Assembly: GCA_002748355.1 (NCBI GenBank)
Contig: PDSF01000051.1
Span: forward strand, 25,032-89,031
Direction: 5' to 3'
From: Planctomycetota bacterium
GTDB taxonomy: Bacteria; Planctomycetota; UBA1135; GCA-002748355
Length of the DNA: 64,000 bases
The notes beneath the pieces were generated by a model. It was not told the origin of the DNA. It saw only the letters and a list, made by a program, of their open reading frames with translations, and did no database searches. Each line of letters opens with the position of its first letter. Positions within the stretch are counted from its first letter, which is position 1. Made by a program: the position numbers and the translations under genes. Positions 42,964 through 54,345 of this stretch are shown here, piece after piece.

Positions 42964-43857
42964 CTAGCTGCGCGAATCGCGGGCGCTACTCTTCGACAAG
43001 TGGTAATAGAGAGATGCCGAGCCGAGTGCAGCCGTGGGGATGGCAAGGAAGAGTCCTAGTACCGGTACGAAAAGCAAGGCTTGGAAGCCGAGGCCGAAGC
43101 CGCAGAGTAGGAAGCCGTTGCGCACACTGATTCGCCACTTTGCTCGGAAACCCAGGCCGCGGCGCGCCAAGGGGTAGTCGATCCAAGCGAAACCTGCGAA
43201 GAAACTGCTGATCGCCATCGCGACCGGAAGACTTGCTATGCCAGTTAGAGCGATGGGGATGATGAGAAGCAGGGCGAGTGTTTGCCAAAGCAGGGTAAAG
43301 AACAGGGTGAGCACGGCGTCCCAACTATCACCCCAGAAGCCGCGCGTGCTTGGCGGCGGTGCCCAGCCAAGGATGCGTTCTTCACCGCTTCGGCTGAGTG
43401 GTTCGAGAGTCGGAAAGAGGCAGATCGAGGCAAGGGTGGGGAAGAGGTACAGGCCGAGGCCGATCGTTAGCAGGAGGGCTAGGGCTACTGCTCCCCAAGA
43501 AAGGCCAAGGCTGAGCCAGTCGGGTAGCTCGGTTGTCCACTCACTCACATAGCCGTAGGCCCCGTAGCCGAAGAGTGCGATTGCGCCGAGGCTCAGTACG
43601 AAGCTCGCCAAGCTTGCATAGGCGAGTATGCGTCGATGGCGGCGGTCTTGGAGCAGCTCGAAGAGGGCGCGAAAGAAGAGCAGGAAGCCTTGGGCTACGG
43701 CGAGGGGGCCGCGTAGAGCCCGGGGGCTTGCACTGGCTTCGTCACAAACTCGGCAGCGAAGCATGCTCGGCTTGGGTAGTGAGCAGATGCTGCACACAAT
43801 CGCATCGGAGGCTGCCGACGGCTTCATCAGGTCTCGCTTTCCAGTCTTTGCCCGCAT
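42964..43857 (-). CDS. EI24/CysZ-like membrane protein with an N-terminal CxxC motif
   Basis: The 297-residue protein has a short Cys-rich head (CSICSLP...LRCRVCDE, two CxxC pairs within about 20 residues) that could bind zinc, then a membrane domain with 5-6 helices in the EI24/CysZ arrangement: ILAYASLASFVLSLGAIALF, WGAVALALLLTIGLGLYLF, TLFFTLLWQTLALLLIIPIAL, and a last helix ending with YYHLSKSSARD. CysZ family members act in sulfate uptake, but many relatives are uncharacterised. The start could be the first ATG or that of MKPSAAS 10 residues on. Confidence 0.75.
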   Translation of the reverse strand: MRAKTGKRDLMKPSAASDAIVCSICSLPKPSMLRCRVCDEASASPRALRGPLAVAQGFLLFFRALFELLQDRRHRRILAYASLASFVLSLGAIALFGYGAYGYVSEWTTELPDWLSLGLSWGAVALALLLTIGLGLYLFPTLASICLFPTLEPLSRSGEERILGWAPPPSTRGFWGDSWDAVLTLFFTLLWQTLALLLIIPIALTGIASLPVAMAISSFFAGFAWIDYPLARRGLGFRAKWRISVRNGFLLCGFGLGFQALLFVPVLGLFLAIPTAALGSASLYYHLSKSSARDSRS

Positions 43858-43956
43858 GGATGGGGGATCATATCCTCGGTCGCTGCGACCCAGACAAGCT
43901 GCTCTTTTGTATGGGGTGCGACGGATTCACCTGTGATCGAGTGAAGGGGACTCAAC

Positions 43957-45126
43957 ATGGCGCGCTTCAAAGGCCTGGACTTCTATCAGATGGACGAGCT
44001 GCTGACCGAGGAGCAGCGCATGGTGCGCGACTCGGTGCGGGACTTTGTCGAAGACCAGTTTCTCCCGGTCATCCGCGAGCACTTCAAGAACGGTAGCTTT
44101 CCGCTCGAGCTGGTTCCGGCGATGGGGGACCTTGGGATCTTTGGTGCTGGCATCGAGGGCTATGGCGGCACCGGCTTGGATGGCGTCGCCTACGGCTTGA
44201 TCCAGCAAGAGCTCGAGCGTGGCGATAGCGGCTTGCGCTCTTTTGCCTCGGTGCAGAGTGGGCTCTGCATCTACCCGATCTACAGCTACGGCAGCGAAGA
44301 GCAGAAGCAGCAGTATTTGCCACGGATGGTGACGGGCGAGTGCCTTGGCTGCTTCGGTCTGACCGAACACGACTATGGTAGTAACCCCGGCGGCATGATC
44401 ACTCGTGCCGTGGCCGATGGCGACAGCTTCCTCCTCAACGGCTCCAAGATGTGGATCACCAACGGCGAGCTGGCGGACATTGCCGTCGTCTGGGCCAAGC
44501 TGGACGGCGAAGTTCGTGGCTTCCTCGTCGATAAGGGGACGCCCGGCTTCTCCGCGCGTCCTGTCGGGCACAAGTTCTCGCTGCGCGCCTCGGTAACCAG
44601 CGAGCTCGTCTTCGAGGACTGCCGCATCTCCAAGGACAAGATGCTCCCGGGTGTGAAGGGACTCAAAGGACCGCTCTCCTGTCTGACCCAGGCTCGATAT
44701 GGGATTGCTTGGGGAGCCCTTGGTGCGGCGATGGCGGTGCTCGAAGAAGCCAACGAATACGCCAAGACCCGTATCCAATTCAGTCGGCCGATCGGCGGCT
44801 TCCAGCTGGTCCAAGACAAGCTTGTGTGGATGCTGAGCGAGATCACCAAGGGGCAGCTGCTGGCGCTTCGACTCGGGCAGATGAAGAGCGCCGGGACGAT
44901 GAAGCACTTCCATGTCTCGATGGCCAAGCGCAACAACGTCTGGATGGCCCTCGAATGCGCTCGCCTCGGACGTGACATCCTTGGAGCCAGTGGCATCACC
45001 GACGAATACCAAGTCGGCCGGCACATGTGCAATCTCGAGTCGGTCAAGACCTACGAAGGGACGCACGACATCCACACGCTGATCCTGGGTAAGGAGTTGA
45101 CCGGGCTCGATGCCATCGACGGCTAG
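43957..45126 (+). CDS. Glutaryl-CoA dehydrogenase-like acyl-CoA dehydrogenase
   Basis: The 389-residue flavoenzyme matches the glutaryl-CoA dehydrogenase branch: FGLTEHDYGSNPGGM, WITNGELADIAVVWAK, LTQARYGIAWGALGAA, ITDEYQVGRHMCNLE and KTYEGTHDIHTLILG with the catalytic base Glu367. It would oxidise and decarboxylate glutaryl-CoA to crotonyl-CoA in lysine/tryptophan/aromatic breakdown, passing electrons to ETF. Single gene; no other pathway gene is near. A copy of a 49-bp interspersed repeat starts right at its stop codon. Confidence 0.93.
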   Translation: MARFKGLDFYQMDELLTEEQRMVRDSVRDFVEDQFLPVIREHFKNGSFPLELVPAMGDLGIFGAGIEGYGGTGLDGVAYGLIQQELERGDSGLRSFASVQSGLCIYPIYSYGSEEQKQQYLPRMVTGECLGCFGLTEHDYGSNPGGMITRAVADGDSFLLNGSKMWITNGELADIAVVWAKLDGEVRGFLVDKGTPGFSARPVGHKFSLRASVTSELVFEDCRISKDKMLPGVKGLKGPLSCLTQARYGIAWGALGAAMAVLEEANEYAKTRIQFSRPIGGFQLVQDKLVWMLSEITKGQLLALRLGQMKSAGTMKHFHVSMAKRNNVWMALECARLGRDILGASGITDEYQVGRHMCNLESVKTYEGTHDIHTLILGKELTGLDAIDG

Positions 45127-45170
45127 TCCTGGAATCAGCGCAATAAAGCACTGAAGCCCGCACTCACTGC
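45122..45170 (+). repeat. Interspersed 49-bp repeat, copy A
   Basis: Bases 45122-45170 match 63901-63949 at 44 of 49 positions by direct alignment, in the same orientation. The copy starts inside the last codon of the acyl-CoA dehydrogenase gene. Within and after it AAAGCAC and GTGCTTT form an inverted pair (about 45145-45186), so it may be a palindromic mobile element or a repeat family. Confidence 0.8.
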
Positions 45171-45241
45171 CCGCAGACGGTGCTTTGCCGCGGCAGGTTC
45201 TTCCAACACCTAGCTAAGCTTTCGTTCCCGTCTTCCTCGCT

Positions 45242-45634
45242 CTAGCGCTCGAGGCGGTATCTCTCGAGCTCTTCTTCGGAAGGTTGGTAGTCGACCGCGA
45301 TCGTCGAGACGACGGGGGTGATGATCCACGTCAACGGCGACCAGCCATACCAGTAGTTCCCGTTGGAGCTTTGGACGACGCGTACGACGTTGCCGCCTCG
45401 CCGCTGGACCTCCTCGGTGATCACGTCGACCATCGAATCGATGTTCGTGGCTCCGAGGAAGGGGATCAGGATCAGGAGATTGATCCCGACCTTGGTGACG
45501 GTTGCGTAGTGGATGGGCTCGCCTTCCGGCCCGACTCGACCATTCCAGTGAGTCGCGACCGAATAAAAGGTGCAGCCGGTCGCGGGTAGCAGCGTTGCAA
45601 AGAGGAAGGCGAGGAAGAGAAGTTTCCGGCGCAT
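45242..45634 (-). CDS. Small hypothetical lipoprotein
   Basis: I use the ATG at 45634, six to seven bases after GGGGAA; an ATG two codons earlier is too close. The 130-residue product has a typical lipoprotein signal (RRKLLFLAFLFATLLPATGC, lipobox ATGC). The mature part has hydrophobic stretches (INLLILIPFLGATNIDSMV, a possible membrane loop) and VITEEVQRRGGNVVRVVQS, seen in small envelope lipoproteins of the TRL/LPP-like type. Function unknown. Confidence 0.7.
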   Translation of the reverse strand: MRRKLLFLAFLFATLLPATGCTFYSVATHWNGRVGPEGEPIHYATVTKVGINLLILIPFLGATNIDSMVDVITEEVQRRGGNVVRVVQSSNGNYWYGWSPLTWIITPVVSTIAVDYQPSEEELERYRLER

Positions 45635-45809
45635 GGGCATTTCCCCGTTTTTCTTCGAAGCGCAGAAGCTAGCAGGTAGGCGAATCGGGTGCACGAACTC
45701 CGGTTAGCGTCCGCGGATTCTTTCCGCGGTGGATCCGTTTCAGGCAAGAACCCTGGCTCGAGCCCAAGCCTTGCTTTCGAAGCTGGTGCTGCCAGCGTAG
45801 CATCCTCTC

Positions 45810-47495
45810 ATGCCGGCCTTGTCGAACTCGATCGATGCCTTCTCGATCCTCGCTGGCCTCCTCGGAGGTCTGGCGATCTTTCTCTTCGGCATGGACCGAT
45901 TGACCGACGCGCTGCGTGCGACTGCCGGCGGCGGACTGAAGCGTCTCCTGACTGGGCTCACACGCAATCGGTCGATTGCAGCGCTCATGGGGGCGATCCT
46001 GACCGCGCTCGTGCAGAGTTCCTCGGTCACAACCGTGCTCGTCGTCGGGTTTACCAGCGCTGGCCTGATGACGCTGACGCAGTCGGTGGGCGTGATCCTC
46101 GGCTCCAATGTCGGGTCCACGGTCACTGCGCAGATCCTGGCCTTCAAGGCGACGCAGCTAGCGCTGCCGCTGATCGCAGCGGGCTTCTTTCTCCAGCTGC
46201 TACCGCGCCGCAAGGCCAGGCTTCGTGCTCTGGGGGCCGCCTTCTTCGGCCTCGGCCTGCTCTTCCTCGGCATGAACTTGATGGGGGAGTCCACGGCGCC
46301 GCTGCGCAGCTACGAGCCCTTCACCGAGTTCATGCGCAGCATGGAGACTCCTCTCTGGGGCATCCTCGCCGGAACGCTCTTCACTGCCGTGGTCCAGAGC
46401 AGTGCCGCCACCACGGGCATCGTGATTGCCTTCGCGTCGCAGGGTCTGGTGCGTCTTGAGGCCGGTATCGCCCTGACCCTCGGTGCCAATATCGGCACCT
46501 GCGTGACCGCGCTCCTGGCTTCTCTGGGTAAGCCTAGCGTCGCTCGTCAGGCGGCCTATGTGCACATCCTCTTCAACGTCTTCGGCGTTTTGATCTGGCT
46601 CGGGCTGATCCCCTACCTTGCCTGGATTGTGCGCAGTATCTCTGGCTCCAGTGAGCTCGAAGGAGCGGCCAAGCTCGCCGCCGAAGCTCCACGGCAGATT
46701 GCCAACGCGCACACGATTTTCAACCTGCTCAACACCCTCGCCTTCCTGCCGATCGCCGGCGTGTTGGCCTGGATGGCCAAGCTGCTGGCGCCCGGCGCCT
46801 CGCACGAAGTTGCGCGTCGCGCGCAGCCGAAGTTTCTGCAGGCGGTGTATCTGGATACGCCGTCGCTGGCCCTGGACCAGGTTCGCCGTGAACTCGGGCG
46901 CTTTGGTCGCCTGCTCGATCGCATGCTGGCGCGAGATCTCTTTGATCTCACGCAGGCGGGCACTGAGCGCGAGCTACTCGAACTACGTAGTGAAGCGCGG
47001 GATCTCAAGCGTCTCTACCGGGCCATCATCGATTACCTCAGGGTCCTGAACTCGGGCGAGATGAGCGCGAAGATGGCCGAGGAACATGAGAGGATGCTCC
47101 ACGTTGCCACCCATCTGCAGAACGTGGTCGATACCTTGGCCTCGCAGCTCGATGCCGCCGAAGAGATGAGTGAAAGGCATCAATACACGCCCATCCCGTC
47201 CATCCAGGCTGGCTTCGATGACTTGCAGCAGAGTGTGCGCAGGCAGCTGCGGCATGCTGCGCGGGCCTTCGACCGGGTCGACACCGAGCTGGCCCGCGAG
47301 ATCGAAGGTAGCAAACGCAAGATACGCGCCCTGTGTGACGCCGTCCTTGAGCGGGTGGGGGCGCGCTTACGGGATGGCACGAAGCAGAGCCTGGAAGCCT
47401 TCCGCTACGAGAGCGAAGCGGTGGAGATGTTCTACCGGCTCTTTTACTTCGCCAAACGCATTGCCAAGCACACGCTGGTCGAGGAAGAACTCTGA
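45810..47495 (+). CDS. Na/Pi cotransporter family protein with PhoU-like tail
   Basis: The 561-residue protein has the duplicated QSSS signature of Na-dependent phosphate cotransporters (ALVQSSSVTTVLVVGF and AVVQSSAATTGIVIAF), each in a pair of inverted half-repeats with about eight membrane helices (residues 10-330), followed by a cytosolic four-helix PhoU-like domain (about 350-555) that probably senses or regulates phosphate flux. YjbB/NptA is the nearest named family. It should import phosphate or act as an exporter; direction cannot be read from the sequence. Confidence 0.9.
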   Translation: MPALSNSIDAFSILAGLLGGLAIFLFGMDRLTDALRATAGGGLKRLLTGLTRNRSIAALMGAILTALVQSSSVTTVLVVGFTSAGLMTLTQSVGVILGSNVGSTVTAQILAFKATQLALPLIAAGFFLQLLPRRKARLRALGAAFFGLGLLFLGMNLMGESTAPLRSYEPFTEFMRSMETPLWGILAGTLFTAVVQSSAATTGIVIAFASQGLVRLEAGIALTLGANIGTCVTALLASLGKPSVARQAAYVHILFNVFGVLIWLGLIPYLAWIVRSISGSSELEGAAKLAAEAPRQIANAHTIFNLLNTLAFLPIAGVLAWMAKLLAPGASHEVARRAQPKFLQAVYLDTPSLALDQVRRELGRFGRLLDRMLARDLFDLTQAGTERELLELRSEARDLKRLYRAIIDYLRVLNSGEMSAKMAEEHERMLHVATHLQNVVDTLASQLDAAEEMSERHQYTPIPSIQAGFDDLQQSVRRQLRHAARAFDRVDTELAREIEGSKRKIRALCDAVLERVGARLRDGTKQSLEAFRYESEAVEMFYRLFYFAKRIAKHTLVEEEL

Positions 47496-47598
47496 GCGGG
47501 GCTGCAACAGCCCTGACCCTGACTCAGTAGCGGGAGGATACTCTCTGCCAGAGGCTCCGCGGCCGAAGCCCTACCCCCAGCGCTTGCTGCCCCAGGCG

Positions 47599-47934
47599 CT
47601 ACTGGCTGGCATCTTCTCCGCTTTCGCCGCCCCCTTCCGTCTTTTCCACATCGATCGTCTTTTGCACATCGACGAAGTTGAGGCGCAGGTTCTCGAGTTG
47701 GTTGTCGAGAAAAGCCTGTTCCTCCTTATTGAGGTTGCCCTGCGTCTTTTCCTCGATCATGCCCAGGACGTCGATGAAGTAGCGAGCCATGCCTAGCTCG
47801 ACCTTCTGCTCCCCGGTTTCGGGGTGGGGGATTTTGCCGAGCGCCATGAAGGCCTGCATGGCGAAACCCTGCACAAAGAGGCGGAAGTCTACGGGTGGCG
47901 GCGCGAAGGCCCCCTCGTTCTGTGATTCACTCAT
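47599..47934 (-). CDS. DUF1844 family protein
   Basis: The 111-residue acidic cytosolic protein has the DUF1844 pattern: PPVDFRLFVQGFAMQAFMALGKIPHPETGE and ARYFIDVLGMIEEKTQGNLNKEEQAFLDNQLENLRLNFVD. The family is widespread and unassigned. It follows pyrG by 41 bases on the same strand and is convergent with the phosphate transporter gene. Confidence 0.85.
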   Translation of the reverse strand: MSESQNEGAFAPPPVDFRLFVQGFAMQAFMALGKIPHPETGEQKVELGMARYFIDVLGMIEEKTQGNLNKEEQAFLDNQLENLRLNFVDVQKTIDVEKTEGGGESGEDASQ

Positions 47935-47975
47935 GACTCATGTCGTCCTTATGGGGAGGGCTGTAGGAAGAGGGG

Positions 47976-50464
<2,489 letters not shown>

Positions 50465-50466
50465 GG

Positions 50467-51075
50467 TCAGCGCTGCTGCTGCAGACGTTGCTGCGCCCTT
50501 TGGTTTTCACGCAGGAGGCGTTGCTTCTCGGCTCCGGGATCGAAGGCGCGTCGATTGCCGTAGTTGACTTCGCCGCGGTAGCGCTTGCCGGCATTGTAGG
50601 CCACTTGGAAGAGGCCAATGCTGTTGGCCCACTCCATGCCTTGCATCTTGGGTCCACCTTGCAGGGGGTTCGCGAGGTAGTGGTTTCGTCCCTGGATCCG
50701 CATGGCCAAATAAGAGCAATCGGCGGCGGGCGGTGCCGATTGGGCAAAGCGGAAGAAGCCGGTCGTCTGGAAGTCGCGAACGAGGTCGATGATGTTCTCG
50801 TCGCTGTGCCGACTGAGGTTGGTAGGCAGGGATTTCTCTCCGCGCATCTTGGCGAAGAGGCTGTCATTGACGATCACCAGGTGCAGCTCTTGGCCAGAGC
50901 CAAGTTTGCGGACGAGCTCGATATACACCGGGTCACCAGGGCGGAGTCCGGCCGCGGGGCTGCTAGCGCTGCCGCTGCCTTGGCAGGAACTCAGGGCTCC
51001 GAGGGCCAGGAGGGTGCCGGTAAGAAGCAGGGCCGAGCTACGACGGCAGAGGCCTAGGAAGGAGTCGCTTGGCAT
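50467..51075 (-). CDS. Putative lipoprotein heading the kdsB-pyrG operon
   Basis: The 202-residue product has a signal with lipobox LSSC. Two conserved-looking segments follow: PVYIELVRKLGSGQELHLVIVNDSLFAKMRG and ENIIDLVRDFQTTGFFRFAQ, then GLFQVAYNAGKRYRGEVNYGNRRAFDPGAEKQRLLREN and a Gln/Arg-rich end. I do not recognise the family. Its operon position suggests a role in the outer membrane or LPS. Confidence 0.7.
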   Translation of the reverse strand: MPSDSFLGLCRRSSALLLTGTLLALGALSSCQGSGSASSPAAGLRPGDPVYIELVRKLGSGQELHLVIVNDSLFAKMRGEKSLPTNLSRHSDENIIDLVRDFQTTGFFRFAQSAPPAADCSYLAMRIQGRNHYLANPLQGGPKMQGMEWANSIGLFQVAYNAGKRYRGEVNYGNRRAFDPGAEKQRLLRENQRAQQRLQQQR

Positions 51076-51651
51076 ACAGGTGCGGGATCTGCGCTGCCTG
51101 AAGGCAGCGGGCTGTGGACCGGCGAGCGGTCGCGGGACGATTCGGGGAGAGCCCCAAAGTCAGGAGCCCAAAAGCCAGGAACTGAGCCCGGGCAAGCTGG
51201 GATCTCTGGGAACGGGGCTGCGAGGCCGGTCCTTGTTCGGAGAGTATCCCGCTGTTCATCGCGAGCTACCCGACCCCAAACTTGCGGACACGCTTTCGCA
51301 TCAAGCGGGATCGGAGTCTAACGGCCATGGCGAGCAGTGTCGCGAGCGAAAGGTGGGCATTGCGCTTGGGCACAGCTCTCTGTGCGGGAGAGCCGGGCCA
51401 GAAATGCCTTGGGCGATAATCCCATCGACAGGAGGCTGGCGCCAAGCGGGGCAATGTGCCTATGATCCGCGCCGTCGATGCAAGTCCGCTGGGCGGATTG
51501 CGGGCTCATCGACATGGATGTTGAGAGTTGCGGCAAGCCGCTGCTACGCATCCCGGAACGACCGCTTCCACCAGGCCGTTCCTAGCGCCCCCAGGCGGGG
51601 GCCAGTCCAAAAGCTCGGGTTTCTTTCGAAACGCGAGGATGGGAGGAAATC
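51076..51651. other. Divergent intergenic region of 576 bases, no gene seen
   Basis: It lies between the kdsB operon (minus) and the LysM gene (plus) and must contain both promoters. It holds an imperfect 15-bp tandem pair at 51149-51178 (GAGCCCCAAAGTCAG type) and a GCCCCC/GGGGGC hairpin near 51589-51604 not far before the LysM start. The open frames crossing it show no protein-like sequence. Confidence 0.6.
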
Positions 51652-52536
51652 ATGGACCGAGTCGAGAAACTTCTCATGCTCGGCGTGCTCGGGATTGCTC
51701 TCGCAATCGTTGCCGTGCTCGCCTTCGAATCTGGCGCTGAGGCTAAGCCGAAGGCAAAGAATACGGATTCGATTGTCAACGCGCCGCAAGGCGAGCGCGC
51801 AGGTCGTTCGCTCAAGGAGGACGAGGAAGCACAGCCGGAGGAGCAGGTGCTCACGGACTTGCTGGGCCTTGATGCAAAGAAGAAAACGCCCAGCCTGGCC
51901 GAGTCGGAAGACAGCCCGGCGATGGTCAAGAGCATCAAGCTCGACGACAAGAGCAGTGCCAAAGTCTCGCCCTCGATGTACTGGTGCGAGGAGAAGTTTG
52001 GCAGCTATGTCGTAGGGCGTGGGGATAGCCTCGATCGCATCCTTCAGCGTTACTGTGGCTTCGCTGGCCCCAAGACCAAGCGGCGCATCGAAATGCTTAA
52101 CGAAGGCGTTGATTGGCGGCGGCTGCGTCCGGGGCAGAGGATTCTGATCCCGGTTGAGCTGCTTCATGGCAGCAATGCTGGCTTGGAGCGTTCCTGGGCA
52201 GGTGCCAGCGTGAATGCGACCCCTTCGGTTTCAAGATCGAGCTCGAGTTTGGCAAGGCAGAGTCGTCAGACGCCCAGCCCGAAGACGGGAGCTGAGGACC
52301 GGTCGCCGCAGCTTGCTCCGAAGGGGGGGGCTGCAGCGGGTGAAGAGCAGACCGAGGAATATCGGGTGCAGCCTGGCGATTCTCTATGGGGAATCGCTCA
52401 GCGCCGGGTGCCCCCCGGCGTGAGTGCATACTCGCTGGTCAAGCGCTTGGAAGCCCTCAATCGTGAGCGGCTGGGCGACGCCAGCAAGCTCAAGGTCGGG
52501 CAAGTGCTGCTCGTGCCGGTGATCGCTCCGCGTTAG
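51652..52536 (+). CDS. Membrane-anchored double LysM protein
   Basis: GGGAGGAA lies 4-5 bases before the ATG. The 294-residue product has an N-terminal membrane helix (LLMLGVLGIALAIVAVLAF), an acidic linker, a first LysM-like unit (about 118-165: YVVGRGDSLDRILQRYCG ... LRPGQRILIPVEL), a Ser-rich linker and a second LysM unit (about 235-292: YRVQPGDSLWGIAQRR ... LKVGQVLLVPVI). LysM domains bind peptidoglycan, so this protein probably tethers the inner membrane to the wall. Confidence 0.88.
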   Translation: MDRVEKLLMLGVLGIALAIVAVLAFESGAEAKPKAKNTDSIVNAPQGERAGRSLKEDEEAQPEEQVLTDLLGLDAKKKTPSLAESEDSPAMVKSIKLDDKSSAKVSPSMYWCEEKFGSYVVGRGDSLDRILQRYCGFAGPKTKRRIEMLNEGVDWRRLRPGQRILIPVELLHGSNAGLERSWAGASVNATPSVSRSSSSLARQSRQTPSPKTGAEDRSPQLAPKGGAAAGEEQTEEYRVQPGDSLWGIAQRRVPPGVSAYSLVKRLEALNRERLGDASKLKVGQVLLVPVIAPR

Positions 52537-52559
52537 CCCGGAGCCGGAGCCGCGTTTCT

Positions 52560-53966
52560 CTACTTCAGCCCGTGATGCTTTAGGCGATCGTGCAGGTTGG
52601 TTCGGCGGATGCCGATGCGCCGTGCGGTCGCTGAGACGTTCCAGTTTTCTTCGTCGAGCTTGCGGCGCAGGAACTCCTTCTCGACGCGGTCGCGGAACTC
52701 CTTTAGGTCTTCGATTGCGAACCAGCGCGCGTCGTTGCTGCCCTCACCGGCCGCCTGCCCGGTGCTCGGATGCATCAAGGGCTCGAGTTCGGCAGCCCCC
52801 AGCTCGTCTTCGTCGACCAGTAACGAGGCCGCCCGCATCAGGCTCTCTAGCTGCCGGACGTTGCCTGGCCAGCTCTGGGCAAGAAGGAAGGAGGGGGCAT
52901 CCTTCCCTAGACGCAGCGCCGGGCTTCCCGCAGCTCGCAGCTCTCCGTGCTTTTCGAGGAAATGCCGGGCTAGGCGGGTGACGTCGTCTCCGCGCTCGCG
53001 CAGGGGCGGCACCCGCAGCTCGACGCCTCGGATGCGGTAGTAGAGGTCTTCACGGAAGCCACTGCCTTGGATCTCTTCTTCGAGCTCCTTATTGGTTGCG
53101 GTCACGATGCGGCATTGGATCTGCCGTTCTTCGGAGCTGCCGACCGGACTTACCACTCGCTCTTGCAGCACACGCAAGAGCCGGGCCTGCAGGCCCAGCG
53201 GCATCTCGCCGATTTCGTCGAGGAAGAGGGTGCCTGCCCCGGCCTCAAGGAAGAGCCCGGCTCGTGCCTGGTCCGCACCGGTGAAGGCCCCCTGGACGTG
53301 TCCGAAGAATTCGGCCTCGATCAGGGTCTCGGGCACGGCGGCGCAGTTGGTTGCGACGAAGGGCTGGGAGAAGCGCGGCGAGCGCAGGTGCAGGCCCCGG
53401 GCGACCAACTCCTTGCCGGTGCCGTTTTCCCCGGTGATGAGTACCGGGATTTCGGCCGCGGCGACTCGTTCCATTTGGCGCCGCAGCTCGCACATTGCCG
53501 GCGACTCGCCGATGAGCGACCAGCGTTCGATGGCCTGCTCGCGCAGATTCCGGTTGGATTGCTCGAGGGCCAAGCGCTCAAGGCAATTGCGCGTCGTCGT
53601 CAGCAGTCGATCGAGGCCTATTGGCTTTTCGAGATAATCGAAGGCGTCCTCGCGCATGGCCGTGACTGCGACTTCGATCTTTGTTTCGGCAGTAATCACG
53701 ACGACCTCGGTCGCGTTGGCTCGATCGCCGCTCTTGATCTCGCGAAGGAGTTCCAGTCCGGTGCCGTCGGGAAGGCCCAAATCCAGAAGCACCAGGGCTG
53801 GCCGGAAGCTGTCGAGGGCGAGCCGCGCCTCGGTAAGAGAGCCGGCGCCCTGGGTCCGCAAACCTTCGCTCTCAAGGATGGCGCAGAAGCTCTCGCGGAT
53901 GTCCGGTTCGTCCTCGACGACGAGGATGCGGGCTTTGGGGAGGGGGTTGGCGGCGGGAGTCGACAT
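52560..53966 (-). CDS. Sigma54-dependent NtrC-family response regulator
   Basis: The 468-residue protein has a receiver domain (phosphoacceptor D62 in LVLLDLGLPDGTG, acidic pocket in VVEDEPD), an AAA+ domain with GENGTGKE and the canonical sigma54 contact GAFTGA, and a C-terminal Fis-type helix-turn-helix (NVSATARRIGIRRTNLHDRL). It should activate sigma54 promoters when phosphorylated. No kinase is adjacent. It is divergent from the HEAT-repeat gene and convergent with the LysM gene. Confidence 0.93.
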   Translation of the reverse strand: MSTPAANPLPKARILVVEDEPDIRESFCAILESEGLRTQGAGSLTEARLALDSFRPALVLLDLGLPDGTGLELLREIKSGDRANATEVVVITAETKIEVAVTAMREDAFDYLEKPIGLDRLLTTTRNCLERLALEQSNRNLREQAIERWSLIGESPAMCELRRQMERVAAAEIPVLITGENGTGKELVARGLHLRSPRFSQPFVATNCAAVPETLIEAEFFGHVQGAFTGADQARAGLFLEAGAGTLFLDEIGEMPLGLQARLLRVLQERVVSPVGSSEERQIQCRIVTATNKELEEEIQGSGFREDLYYRIRGVELRVPPLRERGDDVTRLARHFLEKHGELRAAGSPALRLGKDAPSFLLAQSWPGNVRQLESLMRAASLLVDEDELGAAELEPLMHPSTGQAAGEGSNDARWFAIEDLKEFRDRVEKEFLRRKLDEENWNVSATARRIGIRRTNLHDRLKHHGLK

Positions 53967-54345
53967 GTTGCGGAATATTGCGTCCCAGGTCCTTTGCGCT
54001 CAAGCCTGAGTGGAGGCTCCGCTGCTACCGCCGCTTTGCTGCCGGGTGGAAAATGCTGGATGGGAAGACGCGTCCAAGGAGGCTGTGGGGTAGTCTTCTG
54101 CGACTGGATGCGATACGGCGTGTCTGTCGACCGCTCCTTGACCAAAGAAGGTGAGGAACTAGACTCTTTCGCTTTCTTGGTAGCTGCCCCCAAGCTTCTT
54201 TCTCCGAAGGGTTTGGGCCATGGAGGTCGGCGCTAGCCCGCACCGCTTCCCGGTCCCCGACCGAAGTCCCGTACTCCCTGAATCCCTAGGACGTTCTTTT
54301 GCGCAGTGTGCTCGACGGACGAGCCCACTTGCTTGAGAGGCGTTC
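53967..54345. other. Divergent intergenic region of 379 bases, no gene seen
   Basis: It carries the promoters of the sigma54 regulator (minus) and the HEAT-repeat gene (plus). I looked for a -24/-12 sigma54 promoter (TGGCAC-N5-TTGC) and found no convincing match. Confidence 0.55.

Noticed and set aside
50789..52015. Plus-strand frame crossing the divergent region before the LysM gene
   Set aside because: Shadow of the kdsB operon leader and the LysM gene; Ser/Arg-rich with no structure.
53967..54345. Sigma54 promoter in front of the HEAT-repeat gene
   Set aside because: No good TGGCAC-N5-TTGC match found.
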